Below are positions 17,142 to 24,146 of a stretch of DNA of 64,000 nucleotides, in pieces. How positions within the stretch are numbered: the stretch's first letter is position 1; every line of letters starts with the position of its first letter. The notes under the pieces are model-generated. The model did no database searches and had not been told where the DNA came from. It saw only the letters and a program-made list of their open reading frames with translations. The DNA lies in assembly GCF_048159605.1 (NCBI RefSeq), contig NZ_JBLREB010000001.1:310001-374000 (forward strand), given 5' to 3'. The DNA is from Ectobacillus polymachus (GTDB lineage: Bacteria > Bacillota > Bacilli > Bacillales > Bacillaceae_G). The translations under genes were made by a program, and so were the position numbers.

Positions 17142-17950
17142 TAAATAAACAGTTGCTGCAAAAACGATTTAGTGAACAAGCAATAACGTATGATCAATAT
17201 GCAAATGTGCAGAAGAGGATGGCAAGGCAATGTATTCACTTGCTTTCTAAACAAAAAGGTGATCATAATATTGAGATTTTAGAAGTCGGCTGCGGTACAG
17301 GCTACTTCACACAGCTATTATGCGAAACATTTCCTAATGCGAGAATTACATCTATCGATTTAGCACCTGGAATGATTGAGCGTGCAAGAGAAAAGGTAAA
17401 GGAAAAACGTGTTACATTCCTATGTGGGGATATAGAAGAAATGTCATTACGAGGAGGCTATGACCTGATTGTATCAAATGCAACCTTTCAATGGTTGAAT
17501 CATCTTCCAAAGACAATTGAACGCTTAAGTGAATTACTTAATAAAAATGGAATCTTTTTATTTTCAACGTTTGGAAATGAAACGTTTCATGAACTCCATA
17601 CTTCTTATGAACGTGCGAAACAAAAGCTTCAGCTTACAACGAACAGTTCCCCTGGACAAACCTTTCGTTCGTTTGAAGAGCTTAAGGTTATTTGCAAACA
17701 AGCATTGGCCTCCCAGAATTCCTACAACATAATAGGTTCGCAATTTTTAGAGATTGAGTATTTTCCTACTGTTCGGGCTTTTTTTACTTCGGTAAAAAAA
17801 GTAGGAGAAAATAATAGTAATAAAGAAAATTATTGTCAACGTCCAGCTTTTTTTCGTGAATTTTTAAATCAATATGAAGTGAATTACCGAGATGAAGCAG
17901 GAGTGAAAGCGACGTATCATTGTATATTTATGTATATAACAAAAAGGTGA
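17138..17950 (+). CDS. bioC: Malonyl-ACP O-methyltransferase BioC
   Basis: This 270-residue SAM methyltransferase methylates malonyl-ACP so that fatty-acid synthesis can build pimelate. The N-terminus MINKQLLQKRFSEQAITYD is the BioC signature (RF..A..YD). Motif I is EVGCGTGYFT, and FQWLNHLPKTI corresponds to the conserved 'A.QWC.D' region. The start ATG at 17138 overlaps the bioH stop (ATGA), implying translational coupling. The frame is open further upstream, but that lies inside bioH. Repressed through the BirA site upstream of bioH. Confidence 0.92.
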   Translation: MINKQLLQKRFSEQAITYDQYANVQKRMARQCIHLLSKQKGDHNIEILEVGCGTGYFTQLLCETFPNARITSIDLAPGMIERAREKVKEKRVTFLCGDIEEMSLRGGYDLIVSNATFQWLNHLPKTIERLSELLNKNGIFLFSTFGNETFHELHTSYERAKQKLQLTTNSSPGQTFRSFEELKVICKQALASQNSYNIIGSQFLEIEYFPTVRAFFTSVKKVGENNSNKENYCQRPAFFREFLNQYEVNYRDEAGVKATYHCIFMYITKR

Positions 17951-17954
17951 TCAT

Positions 17955-17990
17955 AGGGGCGACCCAGCTTGTAGCATACGTCGCCTCTTT
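17955..17990 (+). terminator. Terminator after bioC
   Basis: Arms AGGGGCGAC and GTCGCCTCT (one G-U type mismatch) are followed by TTT, just after the bioC stop. Confidence 0.6.
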
Positions 17991-18075
17991 GAATAATTAG
18001 GTATTTGCCCGCGTTACCTTTTCAATTATGGACACATATCATGATTTAGACCTTGAGAGAAAAGGAGGGAGGCAA

Positions 18076-18210
18076 ATGTATCCGTATCCCTACTACGTAA
18101 GTTACTATCCACCTTATCCACCTTATCCACCTTATCCTTATTATCACTATCCATATCACCATCATCACTTTTATCCATATCATCACCACCATTACTACGG
18201 TCATTATTAA
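18076..18210 (+). CDS. Tyr/Pro/His-rich small protein (spore-coat-like)
   Basis: A 44-residue peptide starts MYPYPYYVSYYPPYPPYPPY, then has runs of four His and more Tyr (HHHHFYPYHHHH). ATG 18076 has a very strong ribosome site, AAAGGAGGGAGG. Upstream in-frame starts lack one. Proteins of this composition occur in the Bacillus spore coat and can be cross-linked through tyrosines or bind metals through histidines. That role is inferred from composition only. Confidence 0.6.
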   Translation: MYPYPYYVSYYPPYPPYPPYPYYHYPYHHHHFYPYHHHHYYGHY

Positions 18211-18380
18211 TAATGTAAAACCAAAAACTACCTGAGAAAAACAGAAGAGTTTCTAAAAATTTGGTGCCTTTAGGGGTACTTTTTATTTTGAATATATGAA
18301 TTGGAATGGTGCTAGCATGATTCAAGCTTTACTGGTAATACTAAGAGGTATCATTAACTTAATGAAAAAGGATGATACCT

Positions 18381-18887
18381 ATGATTTACATATATAATGA
18401 TTTTGGTGGAACACATACTACTGCTTTAGCTGCAGCTTATCATCTAAAAAAGTTATCTATATATCAAGAGTTAACCAAAGAAGAAATATTAAATGTGCCT
18501 TATTTCAATCAACTAACTACTTCTGATATGGGTAAAATTATATTTCATGGGATCGATGAAGAAGGAAATTCAGTTTATACGGTTGGACGAGGTGCCTCAA
18601 AGCATATGCTTCCAGCTTTAAAAAATTTAAGTTTATTATTACAAGAGAAGTATGAAGGTCGTCAAAAAATTATTTTTTCTAATACATCACCTACGGTACC
18701 ATTTGCAATGACGATTGGTGGATTATGTTCCAGATGGCTAAAGATAGATTTTATTGGTGTGCCGTTGTTAGTTTTTGGTGCAAAACAATGTTATCAAGAC
18801 GTTATTCGATTAGTAGAGCATACGAAAGAAATAGGAAAAACAACGCACAAGAAAGTGACTGTATTAAAAAATAAGAAATTTGATTAA
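18381..18887 (+). CDS. DUF3189 family protein
   Basis: A 168-residue protein starts MIYIYNDFGGTHTTALAAAYHL. The N-terminal strand-loop-helix with GGTHTT and later NTSPTVPFAMTIGG are hallmarks of the DUF3189 family of spore-forming Firmicutes, which looks like a degenerate P-loop or nucleotide-binding fold. ATG 18381 is preferred over ATG 18372 because AAAAAGG lies nine bases before it. Monocistronic. Function unknown. Confidence 0.75.
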   Translation: MIYIYNDFGGTHTTALAAAYHLKKLSIYQELTKEEILNVPYFNQLTTSDMGKIIFHGIDEEGNSVYTVGRGASKHMLPALKNLSLLLQEKYEGRQKIIFSNTSPTVPFAMTIGGLCSRWLKIDFIGVPLLVFGAKQCYQDVIRLVEHTKEIGKTTHKKVTVLKNKKFD

Positions 18888-18908
18888 CCGTATTGGGGGA
18901 AATGTTAC

Positions 18909-19271
18909 TTACAAATCCCTTATATGTTTTCTAATATCTGCTGCTACTTTAGTAGGGGAATCAATCTCAAAAAAGACATACTTATATTTTTCATGCCCTT
19001 CTAATTTAATCATTACGAGGGGTACTCTGTTTTCATAGGAGAGAAAATACCATTCATCATTGTATTTAAAACTCCCCTCATAAATAGTAAGAGCTGAAAT
19101 GGATGTTCCAGGCATACGAAGCATCCAAAGTGGAGCGTCAAAATAGTCAACATATACACCTTTGATTGTGTTATAAGGCATTTTTACCTCTAGCTTTAAT
19201 GCAAAAAAGGCGGTTACCCCATTCAACTTGAGAATTACCCCAGCATCATCAAACTGTACTTCTCTTCCCAT
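18909..19271 (-). CDS. Hypothetical protein, PH-like fold possible
   Basis: This 120-residue soluble protein begins MGREVQFDDAGVILKLNGVT. It alternates short beta strands (ALTIYEGSFKY, EWYFLSYENRVPLVMIKLEG) and ends in a single helix (TKVAADIRKHIRDL). The order of beta strands followed by one C-terminal helix is what bacterial pleckstrin-homology-like domains show. I recognise no named family and no catalytic residues. It converges with the DUF3189 gene with only 21 bases between stops. Confidence 0.6.
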   Translation of the reverse strand: MGREVQFDDAGVILKLNGVTAFFALKLEVKMPYNTIKGVYVDYFDAPLWMLRMPGTSISALTIYEGSFKYNDEWYFLSYENRVPLVMIKLEGHEKYKYVFFEIDSPTKVAADIRKHIRDL

Positions 19272-19343
19272 AAGATTCCCCCTAACTTATGCTAAATCAC
19301 GACGTTCTGTAAATTATAACATTTTGAATGTACCCATTTTCAG

Positions 19344-19470
19344 TTTATCGATGAAAGATTGGAATTTACCGACGAAACAAACAGGTTTATCGACGAAAAT
19401 TTAGACATATCAACGAAAATCACAGGTTTATCGACGAAAATGACTGGTTTATCGATTTTTCGACAAAAGC
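19344..19470. repeat. Six copies of a 20-21 bp intergenic tandem repeat
   Basis: The motif TTTATCGACGAAAA (with variants) starts at 19344, 19365, 19386, 19406, 19427 and 19448. The remaining seven bases of each unit vary. It lies in the gap between the hypothetical gene ending at 18909 and marR. A single copy (TATCGACGAAAAG) recurs near 51411. Confidence 0.85.
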
Positions 19471-19545
19471 CTTACCCCGTTCATGTTGGATAACCGTTAA
19501 AAATTAGATTAATCGTACTTGAACGAGTATAATACACGTATAGTC

Positions 19546-19574
19546 TTAAAATATTTAATTTAAATATATTTTAA
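19546..19574 (+). promoter_or_regulatory. Inverted repeat upstream of marR (candidate operator)
   Basis: TTAAAATAT (19546-19554) and ATATTTTAA (19566-19574) are perfect inverted arms just downstream of a TATAAT (19528-19533). The half-site is the same as in the repeat at 20096-20128 before the DUF4097 gene, consistent with one MarR protein binding both. Confidence 0.6.
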
Positions 19575-19602
19575 CTACTAAAATAAAATAAGGGATGATG
19601 AA

Positions 19603-20016
19603 ATGGAAAAGTCTTCAGATGATGTTATTCGTGGTCTCATGGAGGAAATGATTAAGATTCAAAATAAATCCAGAGATTTTATGAAATTACTTACCCAGGA
19701 TGAAAACCTCTCAGAAAATTTGATACTTTTATTACTGATACTTAAATTATACAGATATATGAAAATTACTGAGATTTCTGAAGCATTTATGTTAACACCG
19801 GGTGCAGCAACGAATATGTGCGATAAACTTGAAGATTTAAATTATGTAGAAAGAATAAGAATGAAAGACGATAGAAGAGTTGTGAGAGTTTCACTTACTA
19901 AAAAAGGAGAACAAAGAGTCGAGGCTATATTCTCAAAATTTTCTAAGGAAAGGATAGAGAGAATATCTAGCATTTTAGCAGAAATCAATAAGTTATTTGA
20001 AAAAATAGAGTCTTAA
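19603..20016 (+). CDS. MarR-family transcriptional regulator
   Basis: This 137-residue winged-helix protein has the recognition region ITEISEAFMLTPGAATNMCDKLE (about residues 62-84) and a wing containing KDDRRVVRVSLTKKG, both standard MarR features. The ATG follows AAGGGATGATG. It is followed by its own terminator, then by a DUF4097 gene with a consensus promoter overlapped by an inverted repeat. It probably represses itself and that neighbour. Ligand unknown. Confidence 0.85.
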   Translation: MEKSSDDVIRGLMEEMIKIQNKSRDFMKLLTQDENLSENLILLLLILKLYRYMKITEISEAFMLTPGAATNMCDKLEDLNYVERIRMKDDRRVVRVSLTKKGEQRVEAIFSKFSKERIERISSILAEINKLFEKIES

Positions 20017-20018
20017 AA

Positions 20019-20046
20019 AACAGATTATATAAAATCTGTTTTTTTT
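20019..20046 (+). terminator. Terminator after marR
   Basis: Arms AACAGATT and AATCTGTT with a short AT loop are followed by six T. Confidence 0.8.
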
Positions 20047-20061
20047 ATTTTCTGAAAATAA

Positions 20062-20128
20062 TTGACAGTAAATGTTAATGATTATATATTATAGTAAATA
20101 TATATTTTAGTAATTAAAATATATATTT
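20062..20128 (+). promoter_or_regulatory. Consensus promoter plus 14-bp inverted repeat before the DUF4097 gene
   Basis: TTGACA (20062-20067), 17 bases, TATATT (20085-20090), then perfect arms AAATATATATTTTA (20096-20109) and TAAAATATATATTT (20115-20128). The repeat covers the expected transcription start, an ideal repressor position. A CodY-like palindrome (TATTTTCTGAAAATA, 20046-20060, two mismatches to consensus) abuts the -35. Confidence 0.7.
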
Positions 20129-20177
20129 AGTTATGATGTTAAAGAAAATTATGATCAATAGGAAAAAGGAGAAAAAG

Positions 20178-20999
20178 TTGAAGAAAAAATTATTGATGAT
20201 TGGGGTGTTGATTTTGTCAATAACTGGAGTCTATGCTGCATTTCATACTAGTAAAAAAGATTTTGAGTATAAGAGTAATCTAAAGGACGTAAAAAAGATT
20301 GTTGTCGATTCTGACATTTCTAACATTCTTCTTGTTACGGGGGATTCAAATATGAATGTAGGATATGCAAGTCAGAAATCATTTTTAGGAAATCCCAAAA
20401 TAGAAATCGTTTATGACCAAAATCAAGCGACTATTAAGGTAAATGCTATTCCAAAAAAATGGATGTATCTAGTACCTGGCATAATACAAAGAGGAAAAGT
20501 GGTACTGAATATTCCACCAAAATTATTAGAACAGGTTGAAATTAATACTCGAAATGGAAATATAGATGTTAAAAATGAAAGTGATGTAAACAAATTATTT
20601 TTAAGTTCAAATGTAGGTAATATCAACGTGGATTCTTTTAAAGGAGAATCCTTAAATATAGATGCAAAGAATGGTTCTATAAATTTAGGAACAGTTGATG
20701 GAGAAGTAAACATAAAAAACCGAACAGGGAATCTAAAAGGCTTAACTTTTTCTGATATGAAAGGCAAAAACAACATTACATTGTCAAATGGAAATGTAAA
20801 GATAACACTACCTAGTGAATTAGCACTTAATGATATAGGATTTAATATTTCAACTAGTAATGGAAGGATCATTTCTGATAATGGATTAGTAAGCAAACAA
20901 ATAACGAAACGAGGTGCAGGGCAGAAAATTACGAATGGCTCTCAAGGAAATAAGGAATTAAATATATCTGTTTCCGTAGGAAATATTGAGATTAATTAA
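20178..20999 (+). CDS. Membrane-anchored DUF4097 (putative adhesin-type beta-helix) protein
   Basis: This 273-residue protein has one N-terminal membrane anchor (KKKLLMIGVLILSITGVYA). The rest is a repetitive right-handed beta-solenoid of short repeats such as VEINTRNGNIDVKN, LSSNVGNINVDSF and IDAKNGSINLGTV, the DUF4097/DUF4098 pattern. TTG 20178 is chosen because AAAAAGGAG precedes it, and the ATGs at 20133/20136 lack a ribosome site. Family members often follow regulator genes and are linked to envelope stress. Here the partner is MarR. Molecular role unknown. Confidence 0.75.
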   Translation: MKKKLLMIGVLILSITGVYAAFHTSKKDFEYKSNLKDVKKIVVDSDISNILLVTGDSNMNVGYASQKSFLGNPKIEIVYDQNQATIKVNAIPKKWMYLVPGIIQRGKVVLNIPPKLLEQVEINTRNGNIDVKNESDVNKLFLSSNVGNINVDSFKGESLNIDAKNGSINLGTVDGEVNIKNRTGNLKGLTFSDMKGKNNITLSNGNVKITLPSELALNDIGFNISTSNGRIISDNGLVSKQITKRGAGQKITNGSQGNKELNISVSVGNIEIN

Positions 21000-21123
21000 A
21001 AAAGGTGTATTTGTAAGAGAAAAGGTGGGAAGGATAATCTTTAGTGAAGGTTCATTTTGTTATTATTTTAATATAAAAAAGAATCGAAAATGTGAATACT
21101 TTAAAAAATAATTATCTTTTGAA

Positions 21124-21152
21124 TTGACAACGTAATTTCAATTCTCTATAAT
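21124..21152 (+). promoter_or_regulatory. Sigma-A promoter of tyrS
   Basis: Exact consensus TTGACA (21124-21129), 17-base spacer and TATAAT (21147-21152), placing the start near 21159, just ahead of the T-box leader. Confidence 0.85.
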
Positions 21153-21179
21153 TGGCTGTAATCTAATATATCAAATACA

Positions 21180-21420
21180 TTGAAAGAGCCCAGTAGCAGT
21201 TTGTCACTGTTTATCGAGAAAGCTAGGGGTTGATGGAACCTAGCACAAACAAACTTGTGAATTACACTCCGGAGTATCTTAGGTAATGCTAAGCGGATCA
21301 GCAATCGATACAATTGCTAAGAGTGGTATGAATAGGCAACGGACTATTTATGCAATCTGGGTGGTAACACGGTTAAAAATCGTCCCTATGTCTACTTATG
21401 TAGATGTAGGGGCTTTTTTT
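21180..21420 (+). ncRNA. Tyrosine T-box riboswitch leader
   Basis: The leader contains the T-box sequence GGGTGGTAACACGG (21359-21372), whose TGGT pairs with the ACCA end of uncharged tRNA. A Tyr specifier codon TAC lies at 21263-21265 in the stem I loop. A terminator is formed by GTCCCTATGTCTAC and GTAGATGTAGGGGC followed by seven T (21382-21420). Binding of uncharged tRNA-Tyr should favour the antiterminator and raise tyrS expression. Confidence 0.92.
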
Positions 21421-21478
21421 ATATATAAAATTTACCAAAATAGGGAAAAATCTTACAAATTAAAGGAGCTGGAAAGAC

Positions 21479-22741
21479 ATGAACATCATTGACGAATTGG
21501 AATGGCGCGACGCTATTAATCAACAAACTGATGCAGAAGGTTTACGCAAACTAGTAGAAGAGAAAGCGATCTCCTTGTACTGTGGCGTAGATCCGACTGG
21601 TGACAGTATGCATATTGGACATTTAATTCCATTTATGATGATGAAGCGCTTCCAATTAGCTGGACATCACCCAGTAATCTTAATTGGTGGGGCAACAGGA
21701 ACAATCGGTGATCCTAGTGGACGTACAACAGAAAGAACACTTCAAACATTAGAACAAGTACAGCATAATGTTGACGCATTAACAGCGCAAATGCAAAAGC
21801 TGTTTGACTTTGGTGGAAATAGCGAAGTGAAAATGGTTAATAACTACGACTGGACACATCAAGTCAACATTATTGATTTTTTACGTGATTACGGGAAACA
21901 CTTTAGTGTAAATACGATGCTAGCTAAAGATATAGTAGCTAGTCGTTTAGATACAGGTATTTCATTTACAGAATTCGCATACCAGATTTTACAATCAATG
22001 GACTTCCATCATTTATTCACAAAAGAAGATGTTCAACTGCAAATTGGTGGAGCTGATCAATGGGGAAATATTACAAGCGGTATCGATTTAATTCGTAAAA
22101 AAGAAGGACCAGAAGCAAAAGCCTTTGGATTAACAATTCCATTACTATTAAAAGCAGATGGTACGAAGTTTGGTAAAACAGCTGGAGGAGCAATTTGGTT
22201 AGATCCTAAGAAAACAACACCATTTGAATTTTACCAGTTCTGGGTAAACACAGATGATCGTGATGTAGTTAGATACTTAAAATTCTTCACATTCTTAACA
22301 AAGGATAGAATTGATGAACTAGCTGTTAAGGTTCAAACAGAGCCTCATAAACGTGAAGCACAAAGAGTATTAGCAGAAGAAATGACGAAATTTGTTCATA
22401 GTGAGGAAGCACTTGTACAAGCACAAAAAATTACAGAAGCATTGTTTAGTGGGGACGTTAAAGCACTAACAGCAGATGAAATTGAACAAGGCTTTAAAGA
22501 TATGCCGACTTTCCACGCTGCAAAGGAAACAAAGAATATTGTCGAGTGGTTAGTAGATTTAGGAATTGAACCTTCTAGACGTCAAGCCAGAGAAGATATT
22601 ACTAACGGAGCTATTTTGATGAATGGAGAAAAAGTAACAGATGTGGATACAAACGTTACAGTAGAAAATTCATTCGATGGAAGATTTATCATTATCCGTA
22701 AAGGTAAAAAGAATTACAGCTTGGTGAAATTAGGAGAATAA
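21479..22741 (+). CDS. tyrS: Tyrosyl-tRNA synthetase
   Basis: This 420-residue class I aminoacyl-tRNA synthetase charges tRNA-Tyr in the cytoplasm. The HIGH signature is in GDSMHIGHLIP (about residue 46), and the KMSKS-type loop is KFGKT in DGTKFGKTAGGA. Tyr-binding residues lie in YQILQSMD and GGADQWGN. The C-terminal S4-like RNA-binding domain (about 350-420) is present. The ATG follows AAAGGAG. The gene is controlled by the T-box. It stands at the head of a tyrosine decarboxylation region, as tyrS also does in enterococcal tdc clusters. Confidence 0.95.
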   Translation: MNIIDELEWRDAINQQTDAEGLRKLVEEKAISLYCGVDPTGDSMHIGHLIPFMMMKRFQLAGHHPVILIGGATGTIGDPSGRTTERTLQTLEQVQHNVDALTAQMQKLFDFGGNSEVKMVNNYDWTHQVNIIDFLRDYGKHFSVNTMLAKDIVASRLDTGISFTEFAYQILQSMDFHHLFTKEDVQLQIGGADQWGNITSGIDLIRKKEGPEAKAFGLTIPLLLKADGTKFGKTAGGAIWLDPKKTTPFEFYQFWVNTDDRDVVRYLKFFTFLTKDRIDELAVKVQTEPHKREAQRVLAEEMTKFVHSEEALVQAQKITEALFSGDVKALTADEIEQGFKDMPTFHAAKETKNIVEWLVDLGIEPSRRQAREDITNGAILMNGEKVTDVDTNVTVENSFDGRFIIIRKGKKNYSLVKLGE

Positions 22742-22791
22742 TGCTCTATAAATAGATGTAGTTTTATGGAGTGAAAGTGAGGCGATTAATT

Positions 22792-23469
22792 ATGCTTCTA
22801 TCATGGGAACGAACATTGGATTTAGCATATTTTAATCACCGTGTGATATCAGAAGTTAATAAACAGCAGCAAGTGAATTGGTTATTGGTAGATTTGGGCT
22901 TAGAGAATATAACTGAGGAACAGATTAATCAAATGTTAGACAAGATGTTAATTGGATTCAATCGGTTGTTTAAGTATAAGTCTATCCAACAAGCAAATCT
23001 AGGTTACTTTAGAATGCTGGATATTTCAAAAAAAGGTGATAGGTTCCATTCGAGAATTCACATTTTACTTCCGATGATTAAAAGTTACTTTCAGGGGAGA
23101 TACTATATCAAATATGATAATTGGATCTCTTTGTGGAAAAGGGCTTTAGGGATTGAGAATGACGTATATGTAAAAGTGAAAGTCGTTAACGGAAAAGAAA
23201 ACGGACGTGAAGTTTTTCAAGAAAAATTGTTAAAACTTCGTGAACAGGAAAGTGAAATCCCTTATCGGAAAAGTAAAATGATTACATCTAGACGTTTAAT
23301 TGGATACAGTAAATTGTTAAAACATGTAATGGACCAATTGATAAATGAAAATAAATCTCATTTAGATACGGATAAATTATGTATAGAAGACGCAGTTGCG
23401 AACCAAGCGTTCGTCAATATGTTAGACTGGCATCCAGGTTTAAGGGAAGATGGGGAAACACTTTTTTAA
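22792..23469 (+). CDS. Degenerate rolling-circle plasmid Rep-like protein
   Basis: This 225-residue protein aligns by eye with the Rep_1 family (pUB110-type replication initiators). SWERTLDLAYFNHRVISEVN matches the segment after the zinc motif. FNRLFKYK, LGYFRMLDISKKGD, NWISLWKRALG and RRLIGYSKLLK follow in order. The catalytic parts are missing: the HUH motif reads R88-I-H90 instead of H-x-H, the TLT-like motif I reads LLVDLG, and no Tyr stands at the nicking site. The N-terminal zinc region is absent. The frame is nevertheless intact. ATG 22792 is chosen for GAGG upstream, with GTG 22771 as an alternative. Confidence 0.75.
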   Translation: MLLSWERTLDLAYFNHRVISEVNKQQQVNWLLVDLGLENITEEQINQMLDKMLIGFNRLFKYKSIQQANLGYFRMLDISKKGDRFHSRIHILLPMIKSYFQGRYYIKYDNWISLWKRALGIENDVYVKVKVVNGKENGREVFQEKLLKLREQESEIPYRKSKMITSRRLIGYSKLLKHVMDQLINENKSHLDTDKLCIEDAVANQAFVNMLDWHPGLREDGETLF

Positions 23470-23500
23470 TATAATAATTATATGCCTTTTTACTTTAAAG

Positions 23501-23532
23501 AAGAGTGAACATTGTTCACTCTTCTTTTTTTA
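23501..23532 (+). terminator. Terminator after the Rep-like gene
   Basis: Arms AAGAGTGAAC and GTTCACTCTT with a three-base loop are followed by eight T. Confidence 0.85.
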
Positions 23533-23744
23533 TGATCTTTACTGTAATGAGTTATTCCGTTACTTTTGGGGGTTAGGACTTTCATTCCAAATGCTGAGGA
23601 AACTAAGAAGCTAGGTGGAGGATAATGAATTATAAGAACCCGATTAGGTTGTCTAACCATCATAGAATATGAAAGGGCTTACATTAATTATTAATGCATA
23701 AGTATACATAATTTCTTATATTGATTTTCTGCATTTTTATAAAT

Positions 23745-23786
23745 GAAAGGCTTAACGCTTTCATGGATAAAAGCGTTAAGCCTTTC
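23745..23786. other. Perfect 17-bp-arm hairpin in the 23.5-24.1 kb gap
   Basis: GAAAGGCTTAACGCTTT (23745-23761) and AAAGCGTTAAGCCTTTC (23770-23786) form a long hairpin with an eight-base loop and no T-run. It sits in a 677-base gene-free gap (23470-24146) upstream of the tyrP promoter. It could be an old terminator, an RNA processing site or a protein-binding site. Confidence 0.7.
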
Positions 23787-23852
23787 ACGTGTTAAATAAT
23801 AAGTTTTCATATATTTGTAACAAACGTTGTAACACCAAGGCTTTGTGAGTTA

Positions 23853-23881
23853 TTGACAAAACAAAAATACGAGAGTAAACT
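23853..23881 (+). promoter_or_regulatory. Candidate promoter of the tyrP-tdcA operon
   Basis: TTGACA (23853-23858), 17 bases and TAAACT (23876-23881) lie in the right place and imply a leader of about 260 bases before the antiporter gene. The -10 matches consensus at four of six positions. TGTAACA repeats lie just upstream (about 23817-23835). Confidence 0.5.
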
Positions 23882-24146
23882 GACGTCGTAAGCTAAGTTG
23901 TGTAATGATTCACAAATAAAAAGATTAGTATTATGAATGTATTTCTATTAAAACAAATGATTATTTTGTGAATATTATTCTTTCGTGTTAGAAAGAAGTG
24001 AAATGGGAGTATTCCGAAATAATTTCATTGTTTAAAGAAAGGACTGATTTACCAATCTACAAATTTTGTATTCGAACTAATTTATAAAATTTGTAATTTG
24101 AAAGCAGTTTCTTTTAAAAATTAAATAGAGAAAGAAGGATTTAGTT

